This document shows positions 35,561 to 43,829 of a stretch of DNA of 64,000 bases, piece by piece; the stretch's first letter is position 1; each line of letters begins with the position of its first letter. Made by a program: the position numbers and the translations under genes. A model generated the notes under the pieces. It saw nothing but the letters and a program-made list of their open reading frames with translations. It ran no database searches and was not told where the DNA came from. The stretch covers positions 558,001-622,000 of the forward strand of contig NZ_SJXD01000022.1 in assembly GCF_004336745.1 (NCBI RefSeq). Reading direction: 5' to 3'. This DNA comes from Roseococcus sp. SYP-B2431. GTDB lineage: Bacteria; Pseudomonadota; Alphaproteobacteria; Acetobacterales; Acetobacteraceae.

Positions 35561-35928
35561 CTACGGCGCCGGTACCCGGTCGAGGAAGCCGATCACCGAG
35601 CGGATCCGCCCGCCCTCGACGACAGGACGTCCGACCCCTGGATCGGATGGTCCGGCCCAAGGCCCCCAGGGGAAAGGCCCCAAGAGAAGCGCACGAAGTC
35701 GCCATGCCCGTCGGCGGGCCTGACCAGCCCGAAGCGGAAGCCGGGAAAGCGAGCCTGGACGGCGCCGACGAGGGCGTCGATCTCGGCATGGCCCTGGCCC
35801 TTCATGAGAGGGTCGATATAGGTCGCGCCCTCGGTCCAGCCCTGCGCGAGCAGCGCCTTGCGGCGCCCCGCATCGGTCTCGTTCCATAGCGCGATGTAGC
35901 TCTCGGCGATTCCGGCCGCGTCGGTCAT
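35561..35928 (-). pseudogene. NTF2/SnoaL-like protein interrupted by a frameshift
   Basis: The first about 100 codons from ATG 35928 read as a small SnoaL/NTF2-like protein (MTDAAGIAESYIALWNETD..., YIDPLMKGQGHAEIDALVGA, FRFSWG). The frame then runs into SSRAGGSAR and stops. The expected family ending VVEGGRIRSVIGFLDRVP is present in another frame, starting around 35635 and stopping at 35561. Deleting one base in the GTCCTGTCGTCG region explains both; total length (368 nt) is one base short of 123 codons. It may be a true null or a base-calling error. Confidence 0.78.
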
Positions 35929-36073
35929 GGCAAGCCTCCTTCTGCGATCGCCCGGCCATTCCGGGCGGCGCGGAAGATGCGGGGAGGCAAGCCGGCGCGC
36001 GATGACGTGGCAGGTCATCGCGCGGGCCGGCCGGGCCTCGCCATAAGCGCGGCGTCAACGACAGGAGACCGCC

Positions 36074-36406
36074 ATGCCCGCCTATGCCATCGCCCAGTTG
36101 AACGACGTCCAGCTCGGACCCGACATCGCCGACTACCTGATGCGGATCGACGCCTCGCTGGAGCCCTTCCAGGGCCGCTTCCTGATCCACGGCGCCGAGC
36201 CGGAGGTCCTGGAGCCGGGCTGGACAGGCACCATCGTCGTCATCGCCTTCCCGGACATGGCCGCGGCCCGGGGCTGGTACGAGTCAGCGGCCTATCAGGC
36301 GATCCTGCCGCTGCGCACGAGGAACTCGACCTCGACGGCCTTCCTCATCGAGGGCACGAAGGACGGCTACCAGGCCAAGGATTTCCTGGCCCGAATCATG
36401 GCCTGA
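36074..36406 (+). CDS. DUF1330 family protein
   Basis: 110-residue dimeric alpha-beta barrel protein of the DUF1330 type. Landmarks: MPAYAIAQLNDVQLGPDIADYL, FLIHGAEPEVLEPGW and VVIAFPDMAAARGWYESAAYQAILPLR. The family has no proved reaction. A good AGGAGA ribosome site precedes the ATG. Its 3' end overlaps the convergent XRE regulator gene by 11 nt. Confidence 0.88.
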   Translation: MPAYAIAQLNDVQLGPDIADYLMRIDASLEPFQGRFLIHGAEPEVLEPGWTGTIVVIAFPDMAAARGWYESAAYQAILPLRTRNSTSTAFLIEGTKDGYQAKDFLARIMA

Positions 36407-37160
36407 GCGCGTGGGCCGTCGCCTCGTCGGCCGGCAGGAAGGCCTCGATGGCCAGCTCCGCCAGGCCGATGTCGCGCGGCGCGCCGAAGACCATCGACGT
36501 GCTGATGAAGCTCAGGACGCCGTGCTGAGTCCTGAGTTGAAGCGGCACGGCCAGGGAAGCGAGGCCATCGTCAACGGCTTCGCCGCTCTCGTGCGGATAG
36601 GACTCCAGCTCCTGGCGCAGGGAAGCCAGCACGGGATCGCCGCTCTCCGCGATTTGCCGGTCGAGGCGCGCCAGCAGGTGCTCGCGCCATTGCGCGAGGT
36701 TGGCGATGCGCGGCGCCAGGCCGGACGGATGCAACGACAGGCGCAGCACGTTCACCGGCGGCGCGAGCAGCGAAGCCTCCGCCCCGGCCAGGAGCGGCGC
36801 CACGCCGGCGTTCATCGCGACGAGGTTCCAGTGCCGGTCCACCGCGACCGCCGGAAAGGGCTCGTGCCCCGTCAGGATCCGCTGGACCGCCGCGCGGATC
36901 GCGGCAAAATCCGGATCACCCAGCCCGCGCTCGCGATAGAAGGGCGCGAAGCCCGCGGCGAGCAGCAGCACGTTGCGCTCGCGCAGCGGAACCTCCAGCT
37001 GCCCGGCGAGAAGGACCACCATCTCGCGGCTGGGCTGGGACCGGCCCGTCTCGAGAAAGCTCAGGTGCCGGGCCGAGACGCCGGCATCCAGCGCGAGGTC
37101 GAGCTGGCTGAGGCGCCGCCGCTGCCGCCACTCGCGCAGGAGCTCTCCGACGGCGCGCAT
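36396..37160 (-). CDS. XRE-family transcriptional regulator with MmyB-like C-terminal domain
   Basis: 254 residues. The N-terminal Cro/CI-type helix-turn-helix is LREWRQRRRLSQLDLALDAGVSARHLSFLETGRSQPS (residues about 8-45). The remainder matches the MmyB-like ligand-binding region (VPLRERNVLLLAAGFAPFYRE, VDRHWNLVAMNAGVAPLLAG), a PAS-like fold reported to bind fatty acids in one member. Such regulators usually control nearby oxidoreductase or transport genes; here the convergent DUF1330 gene and the frameshifted NTF2-like gene are possible targets. Confidence 0.88.
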   Translation of the reverse strand: MRAVGELLREWRQRRRLSQLDLALDAGVSARHLSFLETGRSQPSREMVVLLAGQLEVPLRERNVLLLAAGFAPFYRERGLGDPDFAAIRAAVQRILTGHEPFPAVAVDRHWNLVAMNAGVAPLLAGAEASLLAPPVNVLRLSLHPSGLAPRIANLAQWREHLLARLDRQIAESGDPVLASLRQELESYPHESGEAVDDGLASLAVPLQLRTQHGVLSFISTSMVFGAPRDIGLAELAIEAFLPADEATAHALRP

Positions 37161-37165
37161 CTACC

Positions 37166-37203
37166 TGGCGGCTCCGCCGCGGGCTGGCGGCTCCGCCGCG
37201 GGC
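37166..37203. repeat. Perfect 19-bp tandem duplication
   Basis: TGGCGGCTCCGCCGCGGGC occurs twice in direct succession between the start of the XRE regulator and the end of the aminotransferase gene. Each unit contains the self-complementary GGCGGCTCCGCC, so each can form a short hairpin in either strand. It may influence read-through from ilvE-like transcription upstream. Confidence 0.85.
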
Positions 37204-37207
37204 CATC

Positions 37208-38086
37208 TCACTCGGCGGCGGCTGGCGCCGCCTCGACGACCTTCGGCTGCGCCTGCATCCAGGCGAAATACAGCTCGCGCGCCTTCGTCGCGAAGGGCCC
37301 CGCCTGGAGGTCGCGGCCGTTGTAGCGATTGACCGGCTGAACCTTGGCGTAGTTGCCGGTGGAGAAGATCTCGTCCGCCGCCTCCAGCTCCTCGGGGCGC
37401 ACCGTGCGCTCCTCGACCGTGACGCCGGCCTCGCGCAGCAGACCCATGATCCGGCGGCGCGTGATGCCGGCCAGGAAGGTGTGGTTCGGCGCCGGCGTCA
37501 CCACCACGCCGTCCTTCGCGAACCAGATGTTGGAGGTGGCGAACTCCGCCACATTGCCCGCGATGTCGCAGAGCACCGCATTGTCCGCGCCATGTGCCCG
37601 TGCCCAGGCCGCCGCGCGCTGGCTGTTGGGGTAGAGGCAGGAGGCCTTGGCGTCGGTGGGCGCCATGTCCGGCGCGGGGCGGCGATAGGGCGCCATCATC
37701 GCCGAGAAGCCGCCGAAGCCCGGCAGGGGCGCGTCGTAGATGGCCAGCAGGAACTCCGTGCTGTCCGGGTCGGGCTGCGAGGAGCCGATGGAATTGCGCA
37801 CGAAGAACATCGGCCGGACATAGACCGTGGCCTCCGGCCCCATGCGCCGGATGCCCTCGCGCGCCAGGGCCTCGATCTCCTCGGCGGTCACGGGGGGCTT
37901 CATGGCCATGACCCTGGCCGAGCGGATCGCCCGGGCGCAGTGCTGGTCGAGGTCGGGCGCCCAGCCGGTGATGGCGCGCGCGCCGTCGAAGATCACGGAG
38001 CCCTGCCAGAAGGCATTGTCCATTGGGCCGAGCAGCTTCGGCTCCTCGGTCGACCACTCGCCGTTGTAGTAATACACGCCCGCCAT
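37208..38086 (-). CDS. ilvE: Branched-chain amino acid aminotransferase (class IV)
   Basis: PLP-dependent transaminase, 292 residues, which interconverts Leu/Ile/Val and their 2-oxo acids. Fold-type IV features: GSVIFDGARAI near residue 30, YVRPMFFVRN, TDAKASCLYPNSQRAAAWA with the PLP lysine, and STGNYAKVQPVNRYNGRDLQ. ATG 38086. Other class IV enzymes (D-amino-acid transaminase, 4-amino-4-deoxychorismate lyase) are less likely. 17 nt downstream of cfa, same strand. Confidence 0.85.
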   Translation of the reverse strand: MAGVYYYNGEWSTEEPKLLGPMDNAFWQGSVIFDGARAITGWAPDLDQHCARAIRSARVMAMKPPVTAEEIEALAREGIRRMGPEATVYVRPMFFVRNSIGSSQPDPDSTEFLLAIYDAPLPGFGGFSAMMAPYRRPAPDMAPTDAKASCLYPNSQRAAAWARAHGADNAVLCDIAGNVAEFATSNIWFAKDGVVVTPAPNHTFLAGITRRRIMGLLREAGVTVEERTVRPEELEAADEIFSTGNYAKVQPVNRYNGRDLQAGPFATKARELYFAWMQAQPKVVEAAPAAAE

Positions 38087-38103
38087 GGCGGCTTCTCCCA
38101 GGA

Positions 38104-39360
38104 TCAGGCCGTTGTATTTGCCATGACGGGCACCGGCGCGGAACCCTCGGCCCCCGCCCGGGGCGCCCGCTCCTCCCGCAGCATGTAGTCGCGGGAGAGG
38201 GGCAGGGCCTCGACCGTCCGGGCGAGCTGGACCTGCCAGTTCATGTGGCCGCCATGGCGGAAGACGCTCTCCGCGCCCGCCAGGTAGAACTCGAACATCC
38301 GGCAGAAGCGCTCGCTGTGGCGGGCGCGGATCTCGTCGCGATGGGCGGCGAAGCGCCTGCTCCATTCGCGGAGCGTCAGGGCGTAGTGCAGCCGCAGGAT
38401 CTCGATGTCGGTGGCCCAGAGCCCGGCCTTCTCGATCGCCGGCACCACCTCGGACAGAGCGGGGGAATAGCCGCCGGGGAAGATGTACTTGTTGATCCAG
38501 GGGTTGGTCGCCCCCGGCCCGCAGGATCGGCCGATGCCATGGACCAGCGCCACCCCGTCCTCGCGCAGGTTCCGCGCGATCGCGCCGAAATAGGTCGCGA
38601 AATGGTTGATGCCGACATGCTCGACCATGCCGACCGAGACGATGCGGTCCACCGGCCGGTCCCAGGCGCGGTAGTCCATCAGCTCGAAGCGCACCTGGCC
38701 GCCCAGGCCCGCGGCCTCGGCCCTGGCCTGGGCGACGGCCAGCTGCTCCTGCGAGAGGGTGATTCCGGTCACCCGCGCGCCGCATTCGCGCGCCAGCGTC
38801 AGGGCCATGCCGCCCCAGCCGCAGCCGATGTCCAGAACCTCGAGTCCCGGGCGATCGAGCCGCAGCTTGGCCGCGATGTGCCGCTTCTTGGCGAGCTGCG
38901 CCTGCTCCAGCGTTTCGGTCCCGGTCGGGAAATAGGCGCAGGAGTATTGCCGGTCCTCGTCCAGGAAGAGGCCATAGACGGCCTCGTCGATATCGTAGTG
39001 ATGGGAGATGCGCCGCCGGGCGAGGCCCGCGGGGTTGAGCTGCCGGAAGCGGCGGATGGCCCGCCGGACCCAGTCCAGCATCCAGGAGAAGCCCGGATCG
39101 CCGCTGAGCGTCTGGTTGAGGGTCAGCACGTCCAGCATGTCGTGGAGATCGCCGGCGATGGGCTCGATCTCGCCGTCCATGTAGAGCTCGCCCAGCGCGA
39201 GGGACGGATTCATCGCCATGCGCCGCACCGCGCGGCTGGTCTTCAGGTGAAAGCCCCCTGCGGGGCTTCCGCCGGGGCCGAGGGTGGCCTCCTGGCCATC
39301 AGGAAAACGTACGACGAGCGCGCCCCGTTGGACGAAGCGGCGCAGCATCCAGTGCAGCAC
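38104..39360 (-). CDS. cfa: Cyclopropane-fatty-acyl-phospholipid synthase
   Basis: SAM-dependent enzyme that converts unsaturated acyl chains of membrane phospholipids to cyclopropane acids; 418 residues. An N-terminal lipid-binding region is followed by the methyltransferase domain: HHYDIDEAVYGLFLDEDRQYSCAYF, VLDIGCGWGGMALTLA (SAM site), GITLSQEQLA and VSVGMVEHVG with the catalytic Glu region. The start is probably GTG 39360, 8 nt after GGGGAG; an ATG four codons on (39348) is the alternative. Cyclopropanation helps membranes resist acid and stationary-phase stress. Confidence 0.93.
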   Translation of the reverse strand: MLHWMLRRFVQRGALVVRFPDGQEATLGPGGSPAGGFHLKTSRAVRRMAMNPSLALGELYMDGEIEPIAGDLHDMLDVLTLNQTLSGDPGFSWMLDWVRRAIRRFRQLNPAGLARRRISHHYDIDEAVYGLFLDEDRQYSCAYFPTGTETLEQAQLAKKRHIAAKLRLDRPGLEVLDIGCGWGGMALTLARECGARVTGITLSQEQLAVAQARAEAAGLGGQVRFELMDYRAWDRPVDRIVSVGMVEHVGINHFATYFGAIARNLREDGVALVHGIGRSCGPGATNPWINKYIFPGGYSPALSEVVPAIEKAGLWATDIEILRLHYALTLREWSRRFAAHRDEIRARHSERFCRMFEFYLAGAESVFRHGGHMNWQVQLARTVEALPLSRDYMLREERAPRAGAEGSAPVPVMANTTA

Positions 39361-39590
39361 CTCTGTTTCTCCCCAACCTTCCCAGGAGAAGATGTTACGC
39401 CTAAGGCCGCCGCATTCCGCAAGCACTCCGTCGTTACGTCCGAGGCATGGCCCGGTTGTGAGCTTCCTGTTGAAGGATCGCGGGGCGCGACGGGGCGCGA
39501 CGCTCTTGGCCGCACCGCAACGAGACGGCCCGTTGTAGGGGCCGGATGCGCGGACTAGCCTTCCCTCATAACAGGGGGGAGGAACCCGCA

Positions 39591-39875
39591 ATGACCATCC
39601 ATTTCGTCGTGCATGACGAGGGGGATTCCGTCGGCGTCGTCGTGGTCGAGGGCTTGAGCGCCAGCAACCGCATCAACGGCTGGGTCATGGACCAGGACAA
39701 GATGATCGAGTTCGACGCCAAGTCGGACATCCCGATCGGCCACAAGCTGGCGATCAGGCCGATCAAGGCCGGGGACACCATCATCAAATACGGGGTGGAT
39801 ATCGGCAAAGCGGTGGCCGACATCGCCGCGGGCGAGCACCTGCACGTCCACAACGTCAAGACGAAGCGCTGGTAA
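39591..39875 (+). CDS. Small subunit of UxaA-family lyase (SAF domain; SuyA/altronate dehydratase N-terminal-like)
   Basis: 94 residues forming a single SAF domain: [45 protein letters not shown] and [17 protein letters not shown]. Separate small subunits of this size pair with a large UxaA C-terminal-like subunit, as in (2R)-3-sulfolactate sulfo-lyase (SuyAB), whereas altronate dehydratase has both in one chain. It lies 11 nt before the large subunit. The substrate may be a sulfolactate or a sugar acid; the sequence alone does not decide. Confidence 0.8.
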   Translation: MTIHFVVHDEGDSVGVVVVEGLSASNRINGWVMDQDKMIEFDAKSDIPIGHKLAIRPIKAGDTIIKYGVDIGKAVADIAAGEHLHVHNVKTKRW

Positions 39876-39886
39876 GGGGAAGCGGG

Positions 39887-41062
39887 ATGGGCATGGACCT
39901 GAAAGGCTCCTCTTTCGAGGGCTGGCGGCGCGAGAACGGGCGGATGGGCGTGCGCAACCACGTCGTCGTCCTGCCGGTGGACGACCTCTCGAACGCGGCG
40001 GCAGAGGCCGTGGCGAACAACATCAAGGGCGCGATGGCGATCCCGCACGCCTATGGGCGCTTGCAGTTCGGCGCGGACCTCGACCTGCACTTCCGCACGC
40101 TGATCGGCACGGGGACGAACCCGAACGTCGCGGCGGTGATCGTCATCGGCATCGAGCCGGGCTGGACGGGGAAGATCGTCGAGGGCATCGCCGCCAGCGG
40201 CAAGCCGGTCGAGGGCTTCGCCATCGAGCAGAACGGAGACATCAATACTATCGCCAGCGCCTCGCGCGCCGCCTACCGCATGGTGAAGCACGCCTCGCGG
40301 CTGAAGAAGGTGAAGGCGCCGCTGGTGGAGCTCTGGGTTTCAACCAAATGCGGCGAGAGCGACACGACCTCGGGGCTGGCCTCCTGCCCCACGGTGGGCA
40401 ATGCCTTCGACAAGCTCTGGGAGGCCGGGCACACGCTGGTCTTCGGCGAGACCACGGAGCTGACGGGCGGCGAGCATCTCGTGGCGGCGCGCTGCCGGAC
40501 GCCGGAGATCCGCCAGCAGTTCCAGGCGATGTTCGACCGCTACCAGGGCGTGATCGAGGCCAACAAGACGAGCGATCTCAGCGACAGCCAGCCCACCAAG
40601 GGCAATATCGAGGGCGGGCTGACCACCATCGAGGAGAAGGCGCTCGGCAATATCCAGAAGATCGGGAAGAAGTGCCTGGTGGACGGCGTGCTGGACAAGG
40701 CGGAGGCACCCACCGGCTCCGGCCTCTGGTTCATGGACTCGTCCTCGGCGGCGGCGGAAATGGTCACGCTCTGCGCGGCCTCGGGCTATGCCGTGCATTT
40801 CTTCCCGACGGGGCAGGGCAACGTCATCGGCAACCCGATCCTGCCGGTGATCAAGCTGACCGCGAACCCGCGCACGCAGCGCACCATGTCCGAGCACATC
40901 GACGTGGATGTGACCGGCCTCCTGCAGAAGAGGATGAACATGGACGAGGCCGGCGAGGCGCTGCTCGACTGCATGCTGCGCACGGCGGATGGGGAGCTGA
41001 CGGCGGCGGAACTGCTGGGCCACCGCGAGTTCTCGCTGACGCGGCTCTACGAGAGCGCGTAA
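39887..41062 (+). CDS. Large subunit of UxaA-family lyase (SuyB/altronate dehydratase C-terminal-like)
   Basis: 391 residues. Features of the family: [20 protein letters not shown] at the N-terminus, [43 protein letters not shown] with metal-site cysteines, [20 protein letters not shown], and [21 protein letters not shown]. Together with the 94-residue SAF subunit it would catalyse a beta-elimination (water or sulfite loss) from a 2-hydroxy acid. In sulfolactate sulfo-lyase the products are pyruvate and sulfite. No sulfite exporter or sugar-acid genes adjoin, so the substrate is open. Confidence 0.82.
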   Translation: MGMDLKGSSFEGWRRENGRMGVRNHVVVLPVDDLSNAAAEAVANNIKGAMAIPHAYGRLQFGADLDLHFRTLIGTGTNPNVAAVIVIGIEPGWTGKIVEGIAASGKPVEGFAIEQNGDINTIASASRAAYRMVKHASRLKKVKAPLVELWVSTKCGESDTTSGLASCPTVGNAFDKLWEAGHTLVFGETTELTGGEHLVAARCRTPEIRQQFQAMFDRYQGVIEANKTSDLSDSQPTKGNIEGGLTTIEEKALGNIQKIGKKCLVDGVLDKAEAPTGSGLWFMDSSSAAAEMVTLCAASGYAVHFFPTGQGNVIGNPILPVIKLTANPRTQRTMSEHIDVDVTGLLQKRMNMDEAGEALLDCMLRTADGELTAAELLGHREFSLTRLYESA

Positions 41063-41068
41063 GGGCTT

Positions 41069-41087
41069 GAGGGGGTTCTTCCCCCTC
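41069..41087. terminator. Hairpin between convergent genes
   Basis: GAGGGGG and CCCCCTC form a 7-bp stem with a TTCTT loop 7 nt after the UxaA-type stop and 11 nt before the end of the convergent ADYC-like gene. Likely bidirectional terminator without a long T-run. Confidence 0.6.
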
Positions 41088-41097
41088 GTCGCCTCCT

Positions 41098-41820
41098 TCA
41101 GCCGGCGGGAATGCGGTTGAAGACCAGGGCGCCGAGGGCCGCGGCGCGGTCCTCGGTGCAGCCGTCGCGGCCGGTGCGGCCCGTCATGGCCATGATCGCC
41201 AGCGCGATCTCGGCCTGCGGGTCGTTGGCGCGCGGACCGGGGTCCGCGAGGCAGACCGGGCCCTCGACCGTCCATCCCGCGTCGAAGACGGCGTCCGGCG
41301 CCGGCGCCGGACGGATCCCGATCCGGTCATAGACCTCGATGCGCGCGGCCTTGTCCTCGGCCGACCTCAGCAGGTTCACGCAGGCGCGGTGATAGGGCGC
41401 CAGCGCCACGCCCTCGGCCGTGCTCGCCCAGGGGCGGTAGCCGAGGCGGATGCAGGTGCCGATCGCACCGGCCGAGCAGGTCAGGCGCACGGCGCCGGCC
41501 GGGCCGGGGAAGACCATGGCCTGCGCGCCCGCCTCGCAGGATTCGCTCCATTGCCCGTCGGTCCCGCGCACCGAGAGGCGGTACAGCCAGACGTCCCCCG
41601 CCCGCGCGCCATCGTCGGGACGCGCGGCATCCACGCGCAGCTCGGCACCCTGGAAGGGCAGGACCACGCCGACCAGCTCCGCCCCGCGCAGGACCCGTCC
41701 ATCGGGGAGTTGCGCGCGCAGGTCGCCGCCCTCGGCCGTCACGGCGACGGGGCTGGAGGCCGCGAAGGCCGAGGCCGGCAGCAGCAGGATGGGCAGGATT
41801 CGCAGGAAGGTCCGGATCAT
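41098..41820 (-). CDS. Secreted ADYC-domain-like protein
   Basis: 240 residues with a signal peptide (MIRTFLRILPILLLPASAFA). The centre resembles ADYC-domain proteins: DVWLYRLSVRGTDGQW, a cysteine-bearing VRLTCSAGAIGTCIRLGYRPW, and the expected ACVNLLR helix. The eponymous ADYC tetrapeptide is not present at the equivalent place (RSAEDK), so the assignment is by surrounding pattern only. A second cysteine-containing tail follows (VEGPVCLADPGP, GRDGCTEDRAA). Function unknown; probably periplasmic. Confidence 0.6.
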   Translation of the reverse strand: MIRTFLRILPILLLPASAFAASSPVAVTAEGGDLRAQLPDGRVLRGAELVGVVLPFQGAELRVDAARPDDGARAGDVWLYRLSVRGTDGQWSESCEAGAQAMVFPGPAGAVRLTCSAGAIGTCIRLGYRPWASTAEGVALAPYHRACVNLLRSAEDKAARIEVYDRIGIRPAPAPDAVFDAGWTVEGPVCLADPGPRANDPQAEIALAIMAMTGRTGRDGCTEDRAAALGALVFNRIPAG

Positions 41821-42014
41821 GACGCCTCGACAGCTCGGAATGCCGCGGGCCGGCCGCGGCGGTGTCCATTGTCTGGCGTCCCCGATCGCGCGGTGCGGTG
41901 CGACCGGGACCATGCTAGCCGCGCGTCACGCGGTTGAAATACGCCGGGTTGCATCGCCTGGCAAATTATCCGGACCTGTTGCCTGAACGACCCGCATTTC
42001 CCGGATGGGAAGGT

Positions 42015-42689
42015 TCAGACGGGTTCGAGGCCCTTCTCCACATAGAGCAGCGCCACAGAGGGTCCGGCGATCGCCGCGACGAAGTCACGCGCCTCCCGCT
42101 CCTTGCCGGTTTCCGCGAAGAGGCCGGCCGAGAAAATCGTATCCGGCTGGAGCTCCTTGGGAATCCTGCCCAGGATGTCGATGCCCGGCACCGCCATCAG
42201 CTCGCTCACCTGCTGGACGGCCAGCTCCACCTTTCCGTCCAGCAGCAACTGGCCCGTGAAGCCGCTCGGAATGACGGTGGCCTTGGCGTTCACCTCCGCC
42301 GCCAGCCCCATCCGCTCCAGCAGGCCGGCGAAGAAGATGCCGCTGGCCCCGGCGCGCGAATAGCCGATGGTCCCCGCCGCCAGGAGCGTCTGCCGGAAGG
42401 CCTCTACGGTCGAGATGTCCGGCCGTGCCGCGCCCGGCGCCACCGCCATGCCGACATGGGAGCGCGCCAGGTCCACCCGGCTGCCGGAGGCCAGTACGCC
42501 GGCGGCGGTGAGCTCGTCGATCGCGTCCGAGGTCAGGATGGCGAGGTCCGCCCGCTCGCCGGCCTGGATGCGGTCCACCAGCCGCTTCGTCGGTTCGTAG
42601 ACGGCGTCCACCTCCAGGCCGAGGCGCGGCAGGAGCTCGTCCAGCACGCTGACCACGCCGAGGGTCGAGAAGAGTTTGAGATCAGCCAC
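42015..42689 (-). CDS. ModA-like extracellular-type solute-binding protein lacking a signal peptide
   Basis: 224 residues starting at GTG 42689 (GGAGG 6 nt upstream). The chain matches the type 2 periplasmic binding fold of molybdate/sulfate receptors: LKLFSTLGVVSVLDELLP, RADLAILTSDAIDEL, ARSHVGMAVAPGAARPDISTVEAF and KVELAVQQVSELMAVPGIDILGRIP. There is no hydrophobic export signal and no modB/modC permease nearby. Orphan copies like this occur in Rhizobiales and Acetobacteraceae; the ligand is unknown. Confidence 0.78.
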   Translation of the reverse strand: MADLKLFSTLGVVSVLDELLPRLGLEVDAVYEPTKRLVDRIQAGERADLAILTSDAIDELTAAGVLASGSRVDLARSHVGMAVAPGAARPDISTVEAFRQTLLAAGTIGYSRAGASGIFFAGLLERMGLAAEVNAKATVIPSGFTGQLLLDGKVELAVQQVSELMAVPGIDILGRIPKELQPDTIFSAGLFAETGKEREARDFVAAIAGPSVALLYVEKGLEPV

Positions 42690-42829
42690 ATGCGCCTCCT
42701 GATGCGGGGCGATGTTCCTCCGGCGCCGCGGGACGGGCAAGGCGCGCGCGACGGACGCGACACGTTGGGGAATTCCCGCGGACACCTCGAGCGGCGAGGA
42801 TCGGGCATTGGCCTGGGGGATGAGCTGCG

Positions 42830-43789
42830 ATGTGGGATTTCTCGGTGGGCCGGGCGCTCGGCCTCATGGCCCGGACCGCGCCGTTCATCGTCTTCCGCAT
42901 GATGGTCTATGCCGGCATCGCCGCCGCCTATGTGATCGCGACCGGCGTCGGCGCCGGGCTTGGCTGGCTGATCGGCGCGGCGGGGAGCGCGGATTTCCGC
43001 GCCGCGGCCACCGGGATCGGCGGCTTCGCGGGATTCGGGCTGGTGGGCGCCGTCCTCTACATGCTGCGCGAATACCTTCTCTACGTCGTGAAGGCCGGCC
43101 ATATCGCCGTGCTGGTCGAGGTGATGGAGGGCCGCCCCATCCCCATGGGCCGCGCCCAGATCGACCATGCCAGCGCCATGGTGCGCCGCCGCTTCGCCGA
43201 GGCCAACACGCTCTTCGCCATGGACCTGCTCATCAAGGGCGTGCTGGGCGTGATCATGGGGCTGATCCAGGGCATCGCGAATCTCCTGCCCATCCCGGGG
43301 CTCGACGGCATCCTCGGCTTCATCCGCGCCGTGCTGCGCGTCTCGCTGGGCTTCATGGACGAGGTGATCCTCGCCCACATCTTCCGCACCAACCCGGCGA
43401 ACAGCTGGGAGGGCGGGCGCCAGGGCCTGGTGCTCTACGCGCAGAACGGGACGGCGATCCTGCGCAACGCCGCCTTTCTGACCTTCATCATCTACGGGCT
43501 GACCTTCGTGATCTTCCTGCTCATGCTCGCCCCGGCGGCGGCCGTGGCTTACGCCCTCCCCGGCGGCTGGTCGGCTGGCGGCATCGTCTTCGCGCTGCTC
43601 TTCGCCTGGGCGGTCAAGGCGGCGCTGATCGAGCCCTTCGCCATCGCCTGCATGATGCAGGCCTTCTTCAAGGTCTCCGCGGGCCAGGGGCCGGACCCGG
43701 CCTGGGATGCGCGGCTGGCCTCCGCCTCGGGCAAGTTCCAGGAGCTGCGGACGAAGGCGATGGGCTGGGCGCCCCGCCCCGCGACCTGA
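42830..43789 (+). CDS. Multi-span membrane protein of unknown function
   Basis: 319 residues with about six hydrophobic segments, starting MWDFSVGRALGLMARTAPF. The mid region HIAVLVEVMEGRPIPMGRAQIDHASAMVRRRF is an amphipathic linker, followed by paired spans around GLIQGIANLLPIPGLDGILGF and a final FALLFAWAVKAALIEPFAI. I recognise no characterised family. The architecture recalls bacterial membrane proteins with a DUF4013-like pattern of spans, but that is only an impression. It precedes lysA by 40 nt and may share its transcript. Confidence 0.72.
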   Translation: MWDFSVGRALGLMARTAPFIVFRMMVYAGIAAAYVIATGVGAGLGWLIGAAGSADFRAAATGIGGFAGFGLVGAVLYMLREYLLYVVKAGHIAVLVEVMEGRPIPMGRAQIDHASAMVRRRFAEANTLFAMDLLIKGVLGVIMGLIQGIANLLPIPGLDGILGFIRAVLRVSLGFMDEVILAHIFRTNPANSWEGGRQGLVLYAQNGTAILRNAAFLTFIIYGLTFVIFLLMLAPAAAVAYALPGGWSAGGIVFALLFAWAVKAALIEPFAIACMMQAFFKVSAGQGPDPAWDARLASASGKFQELRTKAMGWAPRPAT

Positions 43790-43829
43790 CGGAGTTGTCG
43801 CGGAGGCGCGCCCACCCTTATCTACGGCC

